The notes under the pieces are model-generated. The model saw only the letters and a list, made by a program, of their open reading frames with translations. It searched no databases and was not told the origin of the DNA. From contig JAPLEO010000143.1 of assembly GCA_026391125.1 (NCBI GenBank), forward strand, positions 1 through 51,060: a stretch of 51,060 bases of DNA. Direction: 5' to 3'. The stretch's first letter is position 1; every line of letters starts with the position of its first letter. A program made the translations under genes and the position numbers. Shown one piece after another: positions 1-7,821 of this stretch. The stretch comes from Bacteroidota bacterium (lineage in GTDB: Bacteria > Bacteroidota > Bacteroidia > Chitinophagales > Chitinophagaceae).

Positions 1-1323
1 TTTAGAGAAGCCAATATTCCATTGCAAGCAGAGTTGAGTGTGATGCAGCAACAATATGGAGCAATTGCGGGTAAGATGACGGTTGAAGTAAATGGGCAAG
101 AATATACTTTGCAACAGGCTGCAAAGTTTTTGGAAAGTGAAGACAGATCATTGAGAGAGCAGGTCTATCGTAAAATTCAAGAGCGTCGTTTACAAGACAA
201 GCAAGCTATGCACGACCTCTATTCGACATTGATCAAAAAGCGTGATGAAGTTGCAAAGAACGCAGGATTTGCAAATTATCGTGATTACAAATTTGTAGAG
301 TTAGGAAGATTCGATTATACAAAAGAAGATTGCTTTCAATTTCACGAAGCAGTTAAACTGCATGTGCTTCCACTGATCGAAAAAATATATGCAAAGAAAA
401 AAATCAAACTTGGTTTAGATACATTATTTCCTTGGGATACAGAGGCAGAACCTGCTGGCATCAAACCACTAAAACCTTTTACAGATGGCAATGATCTGTA
501 TGAAAAATCTGTAACCTGTTTTGCAGAAATGAATCCATTTTTTGCAGACTGTTTGAAGAAGATGAATGAGTTAAAACATTTTGATTTGGAAAGCAGAAAA
601 GGTAAAGCTCCAGGTGGCTATAATTGTCCGCTTACCGAAAGTGGTGCACCATTTATTTTTATGAATGCGGCCGGACAAATGAGCGATGTTACCACCATGG
701 TGCATGAAGGTGGACATGCTATTCATTCTTTCTTAGCACACGAATTAGAATTGAGTGCGTTCAAAGAATATCCAATGGAGATCGCAGAAGTAGCGAGCAT
801 GGCGATGGAATTATTTAGTATGAATCATTGGACTGCATTCTTTGATCAAGCAGATGATCTAACACGAGCTAAGGAACATCAGTTAGAAAGAACCATTACT
901 ATTTTCCCATGGATCGCGATCATCGATAAATTCCAGCATTGGGTGTATGAAAATCCAAATCATAGCATGGAAGAAAGAACCACAACATGGATGGAAATTT
1001 TAAAAGAATTTTCAACCAATAGTATCGATTATACTGGTTTAGAAGCCTACCGTGAAATCGGCTGGCAGCGCCAGTTACACCTGTTTGAAGTGCCTTTCTA
1101 TTATATCGAATATGGCATTGCACAATTAGGTGCGATAGGAATGTGGATGCAGTATCAAACAAATCCAAAACAAGCATTAGAAAATTATATTGCTGCACTA
1201 AGTTTAGGTGGAACAAAAACATTGCCTGAATTGTATGAAGCAGCAGGATTGAAGTTTGATCTTTCTCCGAAACACATTAAGTCTTTGATGGAGTTTACTT
1301 CTAAGGAAATGGAGAAACTTTAA
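1..1323 (+). CDS. M3 family oligoendopeptidase, 5' partial
   Basis: Zinc metallopeptidase of family M3 (oligoendopeptidase F / thimet type), which cleaves short peptides in the cytoplasm or periplasm. The reading frame is open from the first base, so the true start lies outside the window and only the C-terminal 440 codons are seen. The zinc motif HEGGH is encoded at 703-717, with the expected downstream helix containing the third ligand (EIAEVASM). The remainder is helix-rich as in M3 enzymes and ends normally (EFTSKEMEKL). Family assignment is secure; substrate is unknown. It is followed by a tandem repeat and faces the minus-strand ricT gene. Confidence 0.9.
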   Translation, partial: FREANIPLQAELSVMQQQYGAIAGKMTVEVNGQEYTLQQAAKFLESEDRSLREQVYRKIQERRLQDKQAMHDLYSTLIKKRDEVAKNAGFANYRDYKFVELGRFDYTKEDCFQFHEAVKLHVLPLIEKIYAKKKIKLGLDTLFPWDTEAEPAGIKPLKPFTDGNDLYEKSVTCFAEMNPFFADCLKKMNELKHFDLESRKGKAPGGYNCPLTESGAPFIFMNAAGQMSDVTTMVHEGGHAIHSFLAHELELSAFKEYPMEIAEVASMAMELFSMNHWTAFFDQADDLTRAKEHQLERTITIFPWIAIIDKFQHWVYENPNHSMEERTTTWMEILKEFSTNSIDYTGLEAYREIGWQRQLHLFEVPFYYIEYGIAQLGAIGMWMQYQTNPKQALENYIAALSLGGTKTLPELYEAAGLKFDLSPKHIKSLMEFTSKEMEKL

Positions 1324-1324
1324 A

Positions 1325-1490
1325 AGATAAAAGATAAAAGATAAAAGTGAAGAGAGGAGGAAGAAGTAAGTGAAGAGATAAAAGATAAAAGTGAAGAGAG
1401 GAGGAAGAAGAATGTGAAGAGATAAAAGATAAAAGTGAAGAGAGGAGGAAGAAGTAAGTGAGGAGTGAGGAGTGAGAAGTGAGGAAGATG
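1325..1490. repeat. 44-bp purine-rich tandem repeat, about three copies
   Basis: Immediately after the peptidase stop codon, a unit beginning GTGAAGAGAGGAGGAAGAAG recurs at 1347, 1391 and 1435, an exact 44-bp spacing. Each copy is preceded by repeated AAAAGATA blocks. The tail (about 1455-1485) degenerates into short GAGGAGTGAGAAGTGAGG-like repeats. The plus strand is almost entirely A and G. No gene lies inside it. Confidence 0.9.
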
Positions 1491-1510
1491 TTCCTAGTAA
1501 AATACGTTAA

Positions 1511-1530
1511 CCCCAGCTTTCAAGCTGGGG
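1511..1530. other. Perfect hairpin (CCCCAGCTT/AAGCTGGGG)
   Basis: A 9-bp perfect inverted repeat with a 2-base centre lies 16 bases before the terminator. It has no U tract in either direction, so it may assist termination or be a protein site. Confidence 0.5.
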
Positions 1531-1545
1531 GCCATGCATCTAAGA

Positions 1546-1575
1546 AAAATGCCCCAAGTGAGGGGGCATTTTTTT
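1546..1575. terminator. Intrinsic terminator between convergent genes
   Basis: AAATGCCCC pairs with GGGGCATTT around an AAGTGAG loop and runs into seven T on the plus strand. The minus-strand transcript also gets a T-rich tail. It sits 2 bases beyond the ricT stop codon, so it probably serves ricT and read-through from the peptidase. Confidence 0.8.
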
Positions 1576-1577
1576 AT

Positions 1578-3035
1578 TTATTCGTTTTCTGGTTTCGGTG
1601 GTGGAGGATTTTGAGGTCCTTGTTGTTGTGGAGGACGCGGACCTTGTGGTCTTTGTTGTTGTGGTCCTCTTTGTTGTTGTTGTGGTCCGCGATTTTGATT
1701 AGGATTTCCTTGCTGTGGTCCACGATTTTGTTGTGGTCCACGTTGCTGATTTCCTTGTTGTTGAGGTCCACGATTTTGATTAGGATTTCCTTGTTGTGGT
1801 CCACGGTTTTGTTGTGGTCCGCGATTATCACGTTGCTGGTTTCCCTGTTGTTGTGGTCCGCGATTTTGATTAGGGTTTCCTTGCTGTGGTCCACGAGGAT
1901 CATTTCTTCGATCGTTGCTTCTTTCTTGATCGCGACGACGCTTATCATTTCTTTCTAAGCTCTTCAAACTAATTTGTCCAACTACATCCACAAATGCTGG
2001 CTCAACATCTTTTTGTTTTCCGCTAACAACTTCCACAGCTTGTAGTTCGTCTACTTTTGTTCCAGCTTGATTCAAGCGTTTAATTTCTTTCACGCGTTGA
2101 ATGGTTAGTGGATAGTGTTTGTTATTATTTGGAAGGATATACCACATCAGATTTTTGAAGATATCCTTCTTGATCAATTGTGCGGTACCCATCAAAGTAT
2201 CTAAATTATCTGCATAATCAGGGAACTGTTGTAATGCATCTAAATAAGTATCTAACTCGTAATTCAAGCAACATTTTAAGCGACCACATTGTCCACTTAA
2301 TTTGGTTTGATTGATCGATAAATTTTGATAACGTGCAGCAGTAGTGTTGACACTTTTGAAATCGTTGAGCCAAGTACTGCAGCAGAGTTCACGACCACAA
2401 CTTCCAATACCACCCACTTTAGCAGCTTCCTGACGAATTCCGATCTGACGCATTTCAACTTTGAGTTTGAAATCGCCTGCAAATAATTTGATCATTTCGC
2501 GGAAGTCAACACGGTCATCTGCGGTATAAAAGAAAGTTCCTTTTTTACCATCGGCTTGAATTTCGATCTCCGACAGTTTCATCTGCAACTTAAGGTCGCG
2601 GGCAATGGCACGGCTGCGAGCCAGTATATCCTGTTCGCGACTCTTGCTGATATGAAATGTTTCAATATCACGCTCGGAGCTGCGACGTAAAATCTTTTTA
2701 GTTTCAGCGCTGAATTCATCCACGCCTTTTTTCTTCATTTGAATTCGCACGATCTCGCCAGTGCAGCTTACTTCTCCAACGTCGTAACCACCAACGCCTT
2801 CAACAGTTACATAATCGCCTTTGTCGAAATATTGTGAAGTGGTATTGCGATAAAATTCTTTGCGACTACCTTGTTTGAAGCTTACTTCCACAATCTTGCA
2901 GTTACTTTCAGGATCGCTGAAAGGAAGATTGATCAACCAATCGTGTACATTTAATCGATTACAGCCACCTGTGCTGCATCCACCGTTACTCTTACACCCA
3001 TTTGGGGTGCCTGTTCCACATGATCCACATCCCAT
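1578..3035 (-). CDS. ricT: PSP1-domain protein RicT-like, with repetitive Gln/Pro/Arg tail
   Basis: Homologue of Bacillus RicT/YaaT, a PSP1-domain protein that there forms an Fe-S cluster-bearing complex controlling mRNA processing. The N terminus has five cysteines in the first 25 residues (C3, C6, C14, C20, C25), and the core has the family's paired motifs CGRELCC and CGRLKCCLNYE. After about residue 365 the protein becomes a low-complexity tail of RGPQQ/GNPNQN/QQGNQQR units ending PPPPKPENE, likely disordered and possibly RNA-binding. It lies just downstream of holB on the same strand (95 bp gap), the usual Bacteroidota pairing. Function in Bacteroidota is inferred from family only. Confidence 0.88.
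   Translation of the reverse strand: MGCGSCGTGTPNGCKSNGGCSTGGCNRLNVHDWLINLPFSDPESNCKIVEVSFKQGSRKEFYRNTTSQYFDKGDYVTVEGVGGYDVGEVSCTGEIVRIQMKKKGVDEFSAETKKILRRSSERDIETFHISKSREQDILARSRAIARDLKLQMKLSEIEIQADGKKGTFFYTADDRVDFREMIKLFAGDFKLKVEMRQIGIRQEAAKVGGIGSCGRELCCSTWLNDFKSVNTTAARYQNLSINQTKLSGQCGRLKCCLNYELDTYLDALQQFPDYADNLDTLMGTAQLIKKDIFKNLMWYILPNNNKHYPLTIQRVKEIKRLNQAGTKVDELQAVEVVSGKQKDVEPAFVDVVGQISLKSLERNDKRRRDQERSNDRRNDPRGPQQGNPNQNRGPQQQGNQQRDNRGPQQNRGPQQGNPNQNRGPQQQGNQQRGPQQNRGPQQGNPNQNRGPQQQQRGPQQQRPQGPRPPQQQGPQNPPPPKPENE
1640..1895 (-). repeat. Coding tandem repeats in the ricT tail
   Basis: The plus-strand block GATTTTGATTAGG starts at 1691, 1772 and 1862, giving periods of 81 and 90 bp, i.e. 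27 and 30 codons. The repeats keep frame, so copy-number change would alter tail length without truncating the protein. Confidence 0.85.
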
Positions 3036-3130
3036 ATTCTAAAAAATAATAGAGGTAATAATAAAAGAAATTCTTTCTGCAAGCCCACACAAATCAATTT
3101 TCACAGTTAATAAGGCCCAAGGGGCCAAAA

Positions 3131-4330
3131 CTAACTCATCAAAAATAGGGTTTTGTTCTGAATGATATGATAGAGTTTAATGGTAAGTGCCTGAAATAGC
3201 ATTTTAGCATTGGCATTACGCTCGATATAGTAGGAAGAACGATCTAGTTCTTCAATAATGGCTTGTTGCTGACTAACTGAGGCAATTTTATTGAGCCTAA
3301 CAGCAAAGTCCTTTTCTTTTTCGGGAAGCTGGGCAAATTCAGGTCCTAATATTTTAATACGGATGCTTTGACCCAATAAATGGTTGAAATAGCGCAAAAA
3401 CTGTTTTTGTTTTTCCCGACCAAGCTTGGCTACTTCTTCTACAAATTTAACCTGTGCAACCGGGCCTCCTTTGAGTGTAGCATTGAGCCATTCACGCAAA
3501 AGGCTTTGCCAGTCTTCATCGGCATTTTGTAGTAATTGGAGTGCTTCACGATAGTTGCCACTGCTGATGGCAGCAATTTGTGCGGCAGTATCGGGACTAG
3601 CTTTGGCTCTTTGAACGAGTGCTGCTTCTATTTCTGAATCTTCCAGAGCTGGGATTTTAACCAGCTGGCAGCGACTCAAAATGGTAGGCAGGATCTGTTC
3701 TTCGCTTTCTGCAACGAGTATGAAAAGGGTATTAGGGGGAGGTTCTTCGATCAATTTGAGCAGGATGTTTCCTTCCTTTCTCAGGTATTCGGGCATCCAA
3801 AGAACCAATACCTTATAATTGCTTTCAAAGCTTTTGAGGCTAAGCTTATGGATGATCTGATTGCATTCATCAGAAGTGATATTACCCTGCTTATTTTCAG
3901 CACCAATGAACTGCAGCCAATCATAGACATTTCCGTAGGGGTACAATTTGATGAACTCACGCCATTCACTGATATAGTCGGAGCTCACGGGTTTGTCGCC
4001 CGATTTTTTTGGAATCACCGGATAGGTAAAATGTAAATCGGGATGCAACAATTGTTCCGCCCTTTGAAAAGGGGGTTCGGAAGCGATATTATCCGGACTA
4101 ATAAAAGCAGGTTTGGGTTCGAGTGCCGTCATTCCTCCAAAAAGGTCTTCGACTATTGGGGCGGGTGTAGGTAGACTAACAACATATTGCGCAAAAGCCA
4201 GGGCTAGGGGAAGTGCGCCACTTCCTTCTTTACCCAGAAAAAGCAAAGCATGGCTCAGCCTGTTCTGCTCCACCATTTCAGAGAGGTGTTGTTTTACGTT
4301 GTGCTGACCAATTACATCACTAAATAACAT
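3131..4330 (-). CDS. holB: DNA polymerase III subunit delta prime
   Basis: Clamp-loader AAA+ subunit. The N terminus (FSDVIGQHNVKQHL) is typical of delta prime/HolB proteins. The P-loop position reads GKEGSGALPLA and lacks the canonical GKT/S, as expected for the non-ATP-binding subunit. The sensor region (IEEPPPNTLFILVAES, then ILSRCQLVKIP) is well preserved. Length of 399 residues fits the Bacteroidota family. Start chosen at ATG 4330. Same-strand neighbour of ricT; a GGCCC/GGGCC hairpin (3114-3126) follows the stop. Confidence 0.9.
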   Translation of the reverse strand: MLFSDVIGQHNVKQHLSEMVEQNRLSHALLFLGKEGSGALPLALAFAQYVVSLPTPAPIVEDLFGGMTALEPKPAFISPDNIASEPPFQRAEQLLHPDLHFTYPVIPKKSGDKPVSSDYISEWREFIKLYPYGNVYDWLQFIGAENKQGNITSDECNQIIHKLSLKSFESNYKVLVLWMPEYLRKEGNILLKLIEEPPPNTLFILVAESEEQILPTILSRCQLVKIPALEDSEIEAALVQRAKASPDTAAQIAAISSGNYREALQLLQNADEDWQSLLREWLNATLKGGPVAQVKFVEEVAKLGREKQKQFLRYFNHLLGQSIRIKILGPEFAQLPEKEKDFAVRLNKIASVSQQQAIIEELDRSSYYIERNANAKMLFQALTIKLYHIIQNKTLFLMS

Positions 4331-4380
4331 CTACAGGCTTCTTTTGCTGATCAAAACTAAACTCGAATCAGGTACAAAAC

Positions 4381-4413
4381 AAAAGAAGCTGTCTGGTTCA
4401 GACAACTTCTTTT
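4381..4413 (-). terminator. Intrinsic terminator after gpx
   Basis: AAAAGAAG-c-TGTCTG pairs with CAGACA-a-CTTCTTTT around a 3-base loop, 14 paired bases with one mismatch. It lies 26 bases downstream of the gpx stop on the minus strand and is followed there by a T-rich stretch. Confidence 0.8.
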
Positions 4414-4438
4414 ATACAGTGGGGTATGATATGGAAAT

Positions 4439-4975
4439 TTATTTCAGGTATTTGGTGATCTCTTCGTTATCAGGAGTAACCTTGCTAGGGAAGTAAGCGA
4501 TCATTTTACCGTTTTCGTCTAATAAGAATTTGTTGAAGTTCCAGCTAATGGTTGCGTCTAACACACCGTTCTCTATTTTGCTGGTAAGCCATTTGTAGAT
4601 TGGTGCAGTATCATCGCCTTTTACGCTCACTTTGCTAGCCAATGGAAAAGTAACACCGTAGTTCTTTTTACAGAATTCTACGATCTCGCCGTCGGTACCA
4701 GGTTCTTGGGCACCAAAGTTATTGGCTGGGAATCCTACGATCACCAGTTTGTCTTTATACAGATCAGCTACTTTTTGCAAAGCTTCATATTGAGGCGTAT
4801 AACCACATTTTGATGCGGTATTTACTACTAAGATCTTTTTACCCTTGAATTTGGAGAAATCAATGGTGCCACCGTCAATTCCTTTTACTTTAAAGCTATG
4901 GATGGTGGGGGTGCCGCTTTTTAATGTAAAAGCGCTCATAATGGCAATAACTGCAATACTTAGAAAAAATTTCAT
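4439..4975 (-). CDS. Glutathione peroxidase family thiol peroxidase, exported
   Basis: GPx-fold peroxidase that reduces hydroperoxides, in bacteria usually with thioredoxin as donor. The catalytic Cys is in NTASKCGYTPQ, the partner Gln in FPANNFGAQEPG, and the Trp/Asn in ISWNFNKFLL, so the tetrad is complete. A second Cys (VEFCKKNYG) could be the resolving residue. The first ~18 residues (MKFFLSIAVIAIMSAFTL) form a signal peptide, placing it in the periplasm. 178 residues is normal for the family plus leader. It stands alone between holB and comF, with its own terminator. Confidence 0.92.
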   Translation of the reverse strand: MKFFLSIAVIAIMSAFTLKSGTPTIHSFKVKGIDGGTIDFSKFKGKKILVVNTASKCGYTPQYEALQKVADLYKDKLVIVGFPANNFGAQEPGTDGEIVEFCKKNYGVTFPLASKVSVKGDDTAPIYKWLTSKIENGVLDATISWNFNKFLLDENGKMIAYFPSKVTPDNEEITKYLK

Positions 4976-5067
4976 GTTTGTGATTTTGATACAAGTAACG
5001 ACTTATGCCAGAAATGGTTGCTTAAATTATGATAAAAGGCTTTCGAAAAAGGTAAAAATTAATCGAT

Positions 5068-5769
5068 TCAGACGGTATATGCGGCAGTAGCAACGCTCAA
5101 TTTTACAGATTCTAGGGTTTGGAGTGCCAATCCAAGGGCTTCCAAGCTTGCTCCTGTTGTAGTAACATCATCTACTAAAAGCAGGTGTTTTTCCTGTATT
5201 TCTGAAGGATTATTGCTGGTAAAAATGCCCTGCATATTTTCCCATCTGTGTAATCGATCTTGTGTAGTCTGACTAATTGAAAAAATAGTTCGAGAAATTA
5301 CATTTTCATAAATCGGTTTATTCCATACTGATTGAATTCCTTTTGCAATGATGCTTGCTTGGTTGTATCCTCTTGATCTTAATTTTTTTGGATGAAGCGG
5401 CATCGGAATAATACAGTCAATTGTTTGAAATCTTTCTGAATGCATCAACTGATGCCCCATCATTCTACCTAAATAGTAACCCACTGAAATATTTTGTTTG
5501 TATTTCAATTCAGCGATGAGTAACTGCATTAAAGAATCTTTCGTGAAGTAAAAGGCAGCTGCAGCAGCTTGCAAATGAAGTCGGCCGTAAAAAGATTTTT
5601 CAACTGGGTTGTTAGGGATCGAAAAAAAGTTTGTGAAAGGAAGTTCTGTTTGACAATGATAGCAAAGAACAGCAGTACGATCTTTTAAATCGTTACCACA
5701 GCCAAGGCAATAGTGGGGGAATAGCAGTCTGGAAAAATCATGTATGGTATTTTGTACATGCAAAAGCAT
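5068..5769 (-). CDS. comF: ComF family phosphoribosyltransferase-like protein
   Basis: ComF-type protein linked to DNA uptake and processing of incoming DNA. An N-terminal zinc finger is formed by CLGCG and CYHC (residues about 21-38). The type I phosphoribosyltransferase fold follows, with the PRPP loop LLLVDDVTTTGAS near the C terminus and the family motif RSRGYNQA. Length 233 is standard. It lies 38 bp downstream of radA on the same strand and may be cotranscribed. A comEC gene occurs at 26.5-28.1 kb, so natural transformation capacity is plausible but not shown. Confidence 0.9.
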   Translation of the reverse strand: MLLHVQNTIHDFSRLLFPHYCLGCGNDLKDRTAVLCYHCQTELPFTNFFSIPNNPVEKSFYGRLHLQAAAAAFYFTKDSLMQLLIAELKYKQNISVGYYLGRMMGHQLMHSERFQTIDCIIPMPLHPKKLRSRGYNQASIIAKGIQSVWNKPIYENVISRTIFSISQTTQDRLHRWENMQGIFTSNNPSEIQEKHLLLVDDVTTTGASLEALGLALQTLESVKLSVATAAYTV

Positions 5770-5807
5770 CTACGAATGTATCAAGTGATTTGATCAATTG
5801 CAAGCAA

Positions 5808-7178
5808 CTAAAATAATTGTTGGTATACTTCATCAACTTTTGATAAAGCAATTACTTGTATTTGATAGTTCTTGGGATCAAAACTTTTTTTGTTGTATTT
5901 AGAGACGATGATTTTTTCGAAGCCTAATTTTTCAGCTTCAGCAATTCTTTGTTCGATCCGATTAACTGCTCTTATTTCTCCATTCAAACCAACTTCACCA
6001 GCAAAACAAATATGATTTGGAAGTGGTACATCTTCGTATGAAGAAAGCAACGCACAGATTACTGCAAGATCAATAGAAGGGTCTTCAATTTTTATGCCAC
6101 CTGCAATATTTACGAATACATCTTTTGTACCAAATTGAAAGCCACCTCTTTTTTCAAGAACTGCCAATAACAATTGTAATCTTCTCAGATCAAATCCTGT
6201 TACGGTACGTTGCGGTGTGCCGTAAACGCTTTGTGTAACAAGGGCTTGAACCTCTATGAGTAATGGACGAATACCTTCTAAAGTTGCAGCAATGGCACTA
6301 CCACTTAATTGTTCTTCTCTTTGTGCGATTAAAATTTCAGAAGGATTAGAAACGATGCGCATTCCTTCGCCAGTCATTTCATAGATCCCTAATTCTGAAG
6401 TGCTACCAAATCTATTTTTCTGTGTTCTTAATATGCGATAGGCATAATGACGATCACCTTCAAATTGTAACACAGTATCTACTAAATGCTCTAATACTTT
6501 TGGTCCGGCAATAGCACCATCTTTGGTAATATGTCCGATTAAAAAAACGGGTGTACCTGTTTCTTTTGCAAATCGTTGAAATTCGCCAGCGCATTCTCTG
6601 ATCTGTGAAACTGAACCAGCAGATGAATCGATGAGGTTTGATTGCAGTGTTTGAACAGAGTCAACAATTACTAATTGTGGTTTCAGTTTTTTTATTTCTT
6701 GAAAAATGGTTTGGGTGGATGTTTCTGTGAGCAAATAAAAATTTTCGTTCGAGATCTTCAAACGGTCGGCCCTCATTTTTATTTGTTGTTCGCTTTCTTC
6801 TCCAGAGATGTATAAAACAGTGAGTTGGTTCATCATTAAACCAATTTGGAGGAACAAAGTGCTTTTACCAATTCCAGGTTCACCAGCAACAAGAACGATG
6901 CTACCTTGAACAATACCACCACCAAGAACACGATTGAGTTCGGTATCATTACTATTGATCCTTCTTTCTTCTTTTGAAACTATTTCGTTGAGGGCGATTA
7001 TTTTTGCAACTCTTTTTTCAGAATGATAGGCATTCCAGTTCTCTTCTTTATCAGATCCTTTGTCGATAATTTCTTCTACAAAAGTATTCCACTCAGAACA
7101 TGCGGGGCATTTACCAATCCATTTCGCAGATTCATATCCACAATTACTACAAAAAAATGCTTTTTTAATCTTACTCAT
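5808..7178 (-). CDS. radA: DNA repair/recombination protein RadA
   Basis: RecA-like helicase that promotes branch migration in recombination and repair. In order: a C4 zinc finger (CSNCGYESAKWIGKCPAC, residues 10-27), Walker A GEPGIGKST (99-107), Walker B LVIVDSV, the RadA-specific KNRFGS motif (about residue 254), and the C-terminal Lon-protease-like domain (DVFVNIAGGIKIEDPSIDLA). All hallmark motifs are intact, and 456 residues is the usual size. ATG 7178 begins directly before the zinc finger. Confidence 0.97.
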   Translation of the reverse strand: MSKIKKAFFCSNCGYESAKWIGKCPACSEWNTFVEEIIDKGSDKEENWNAYHSEKRVAKIIALNEIVSKEERRINSNDTELNRVLGGGIVQGSIVLVAGEPGIGKSTLFLQIGLMMNQLTVLYISGEESEQQIKMRADRLKISNENFYLLTETSTQTIFQEIKKLKPQLVIVDSVQTLQSNLIDSSAGSVSQIRECAGEFQRFAKETGTPVFLIGHITKDGAIAGPKVLEHLVDTVLQFEGDRHYAYRILRTQKNRFGSTSELGIYEMTGEGMRIVSNPSEILIAQREEQLSGSAIAATLEGIRPLLIEVQALVTQSVYGTPQRTVTGFDLRRLQLLLAVLEKRGGFQFGTKDVFVNIAGGIKIEDPSIDLAVICALLSSYEDVPLPNHICFAGEVGLNGEIRAVNRIEQRIAEAEKLGFEKIIVSKYNKKSFDPKNYQIQVIALSKVDEVYQQLF

Positions 7179-7278
7179 TACTGTAAAGATAAGTGGAGCG
7201 TCTTGTAAAAGTCAGAAAGAAACGGCTTCAATAACGTAGGAGTAAAAAGGTTTTATTTAGGAGCTTTTTAAATGTAAA

Positions 7279-7302
7279 AGGGTCAACATTGCTGCTGACC
7301 CT
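7279..7302. other. Hairpin in the susC leader
   Basis: AGGGTCA and TGACCCT form a perfect 7-bp stem with loop ACATTGCTGC. No U tract follows, so it is not an obvious terminator. It could be part of a 5' untranslated structure or an operator. Confidence 0.4.
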
Positions 7303-7669
7303 CCTTACTTACTAACCCATTAAATTCTTCCACTAAATTACAATAATGGGGCAGATGGCAAAATTATTTTTTGGGTTTTGAAGAAAATAATGCTGCTTTA
7401 AATAATTGTAAAATTTTGACTAAAGCTGAAAATAAGCGTAAATAAAAAATTACAAAAAATAGTTATATTGATAAAATCATTAAAATAATTCTACAATCTA
7501 ATAAAAGTCAAAATATTATTAAAATAATAATTAAATATTATATGAATTAATTAAGGCCGAAATAATAGCAATAAAATCACACGGAATATTTGGTAAAAAG
7601 CAAGCATGAGGAATACATCGAACAATTTTATATATGAATAAATTGATAGGGTTGATAATCAAATCATTA

Positions 7670-7699
7670 AACAATATTAGAATTAAACAGAATATTGTT
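7670..7699. other. 9-bp inverted repeat upstream of susC
   Basis: AACAATATT and AATATTGTT are perfectly complementary, with a 12-base spacer, about 120 bp before the susC start. It is a candidate regulator site or RNA hairpin; chance in AT-rich DNA cannot be excluded. Confidence 0.35.
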
Positions 7700-7725
7700 A
7701 CTAAAAAAATTAAAAAACCATTAAA

Positions 7726-7821
7726 ATGGAAACAACTGTCTTGTGGATGAGCAGCTTTTTCGTTACTTGGGCGGTCAAAACAATTGACAAAAGGTTAACA
7801 AACCCAAAAAAAACAACATGA
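7726..7821 (+). CDS. Possible 31-codon leader ORF overlapping the susC start
   Basis: A short frame starts at ATG 7726 (METTVLWMSSFFVTWAVKT...) and ends with TGA at 7819-7821, which overlaps the susC ATG (7818-7820) as ATGA. Such overlap is typical of translational coupling. The predicted peptide has a hydrophobic middle with two Trp and a basic end. I recognise no family. It may be a chance ORF. Confidence 0.25.
   Translation: METTVLWMSSFFVTWAVKTIDKRLTNPKKTT

Larger units (their letters stand above)
7179..7817. other. Long AT-rich intergenic leader before susC
   Basis: 639 bp separate radA and susC, the longest gene-free stretch here. It is very AT-rich from about 7380. It holds an imperfect-loop hairpin at 7279-7302 (AGGGTCA/TGACCCT, 10-base loop), a 9-bp inverted repeat at 7670-7699 (AACAATATT/AATATTGTT), and a short reading frame at 7726-7821. 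I see no clear TTTG-N19-TANNTTTG promoter and no tRNA or riboswitch signature. Confidence 0.6.

Noticed and set aside
1691..1870. CRISPR-like array in the 1.7-1.9 kb repeats
   Set aside because: Repeats are coding, of uneven period and without unique spacers.
1479..1958. 159-codon plus-strand frame rich in Leu/Trp over the ricT tail
   Set aside because: It is the antisense of the repetitive Gln/Pro/Arg tail; the PSP1 gene on the minus strand is clearly real.
3114..3126. GGCCC/GGGCC hairpin after holB as terminator
   Set aside because: Only five pairs and no T tract on the minus strand; ricT downstream is probably cotranscribed.
7179..7817. Phage or IS remnant in the long AT-rich gap
   Set aside because: No transposase fragments, terminal inverted repeats with target duplication or integrase-like frames are visible.
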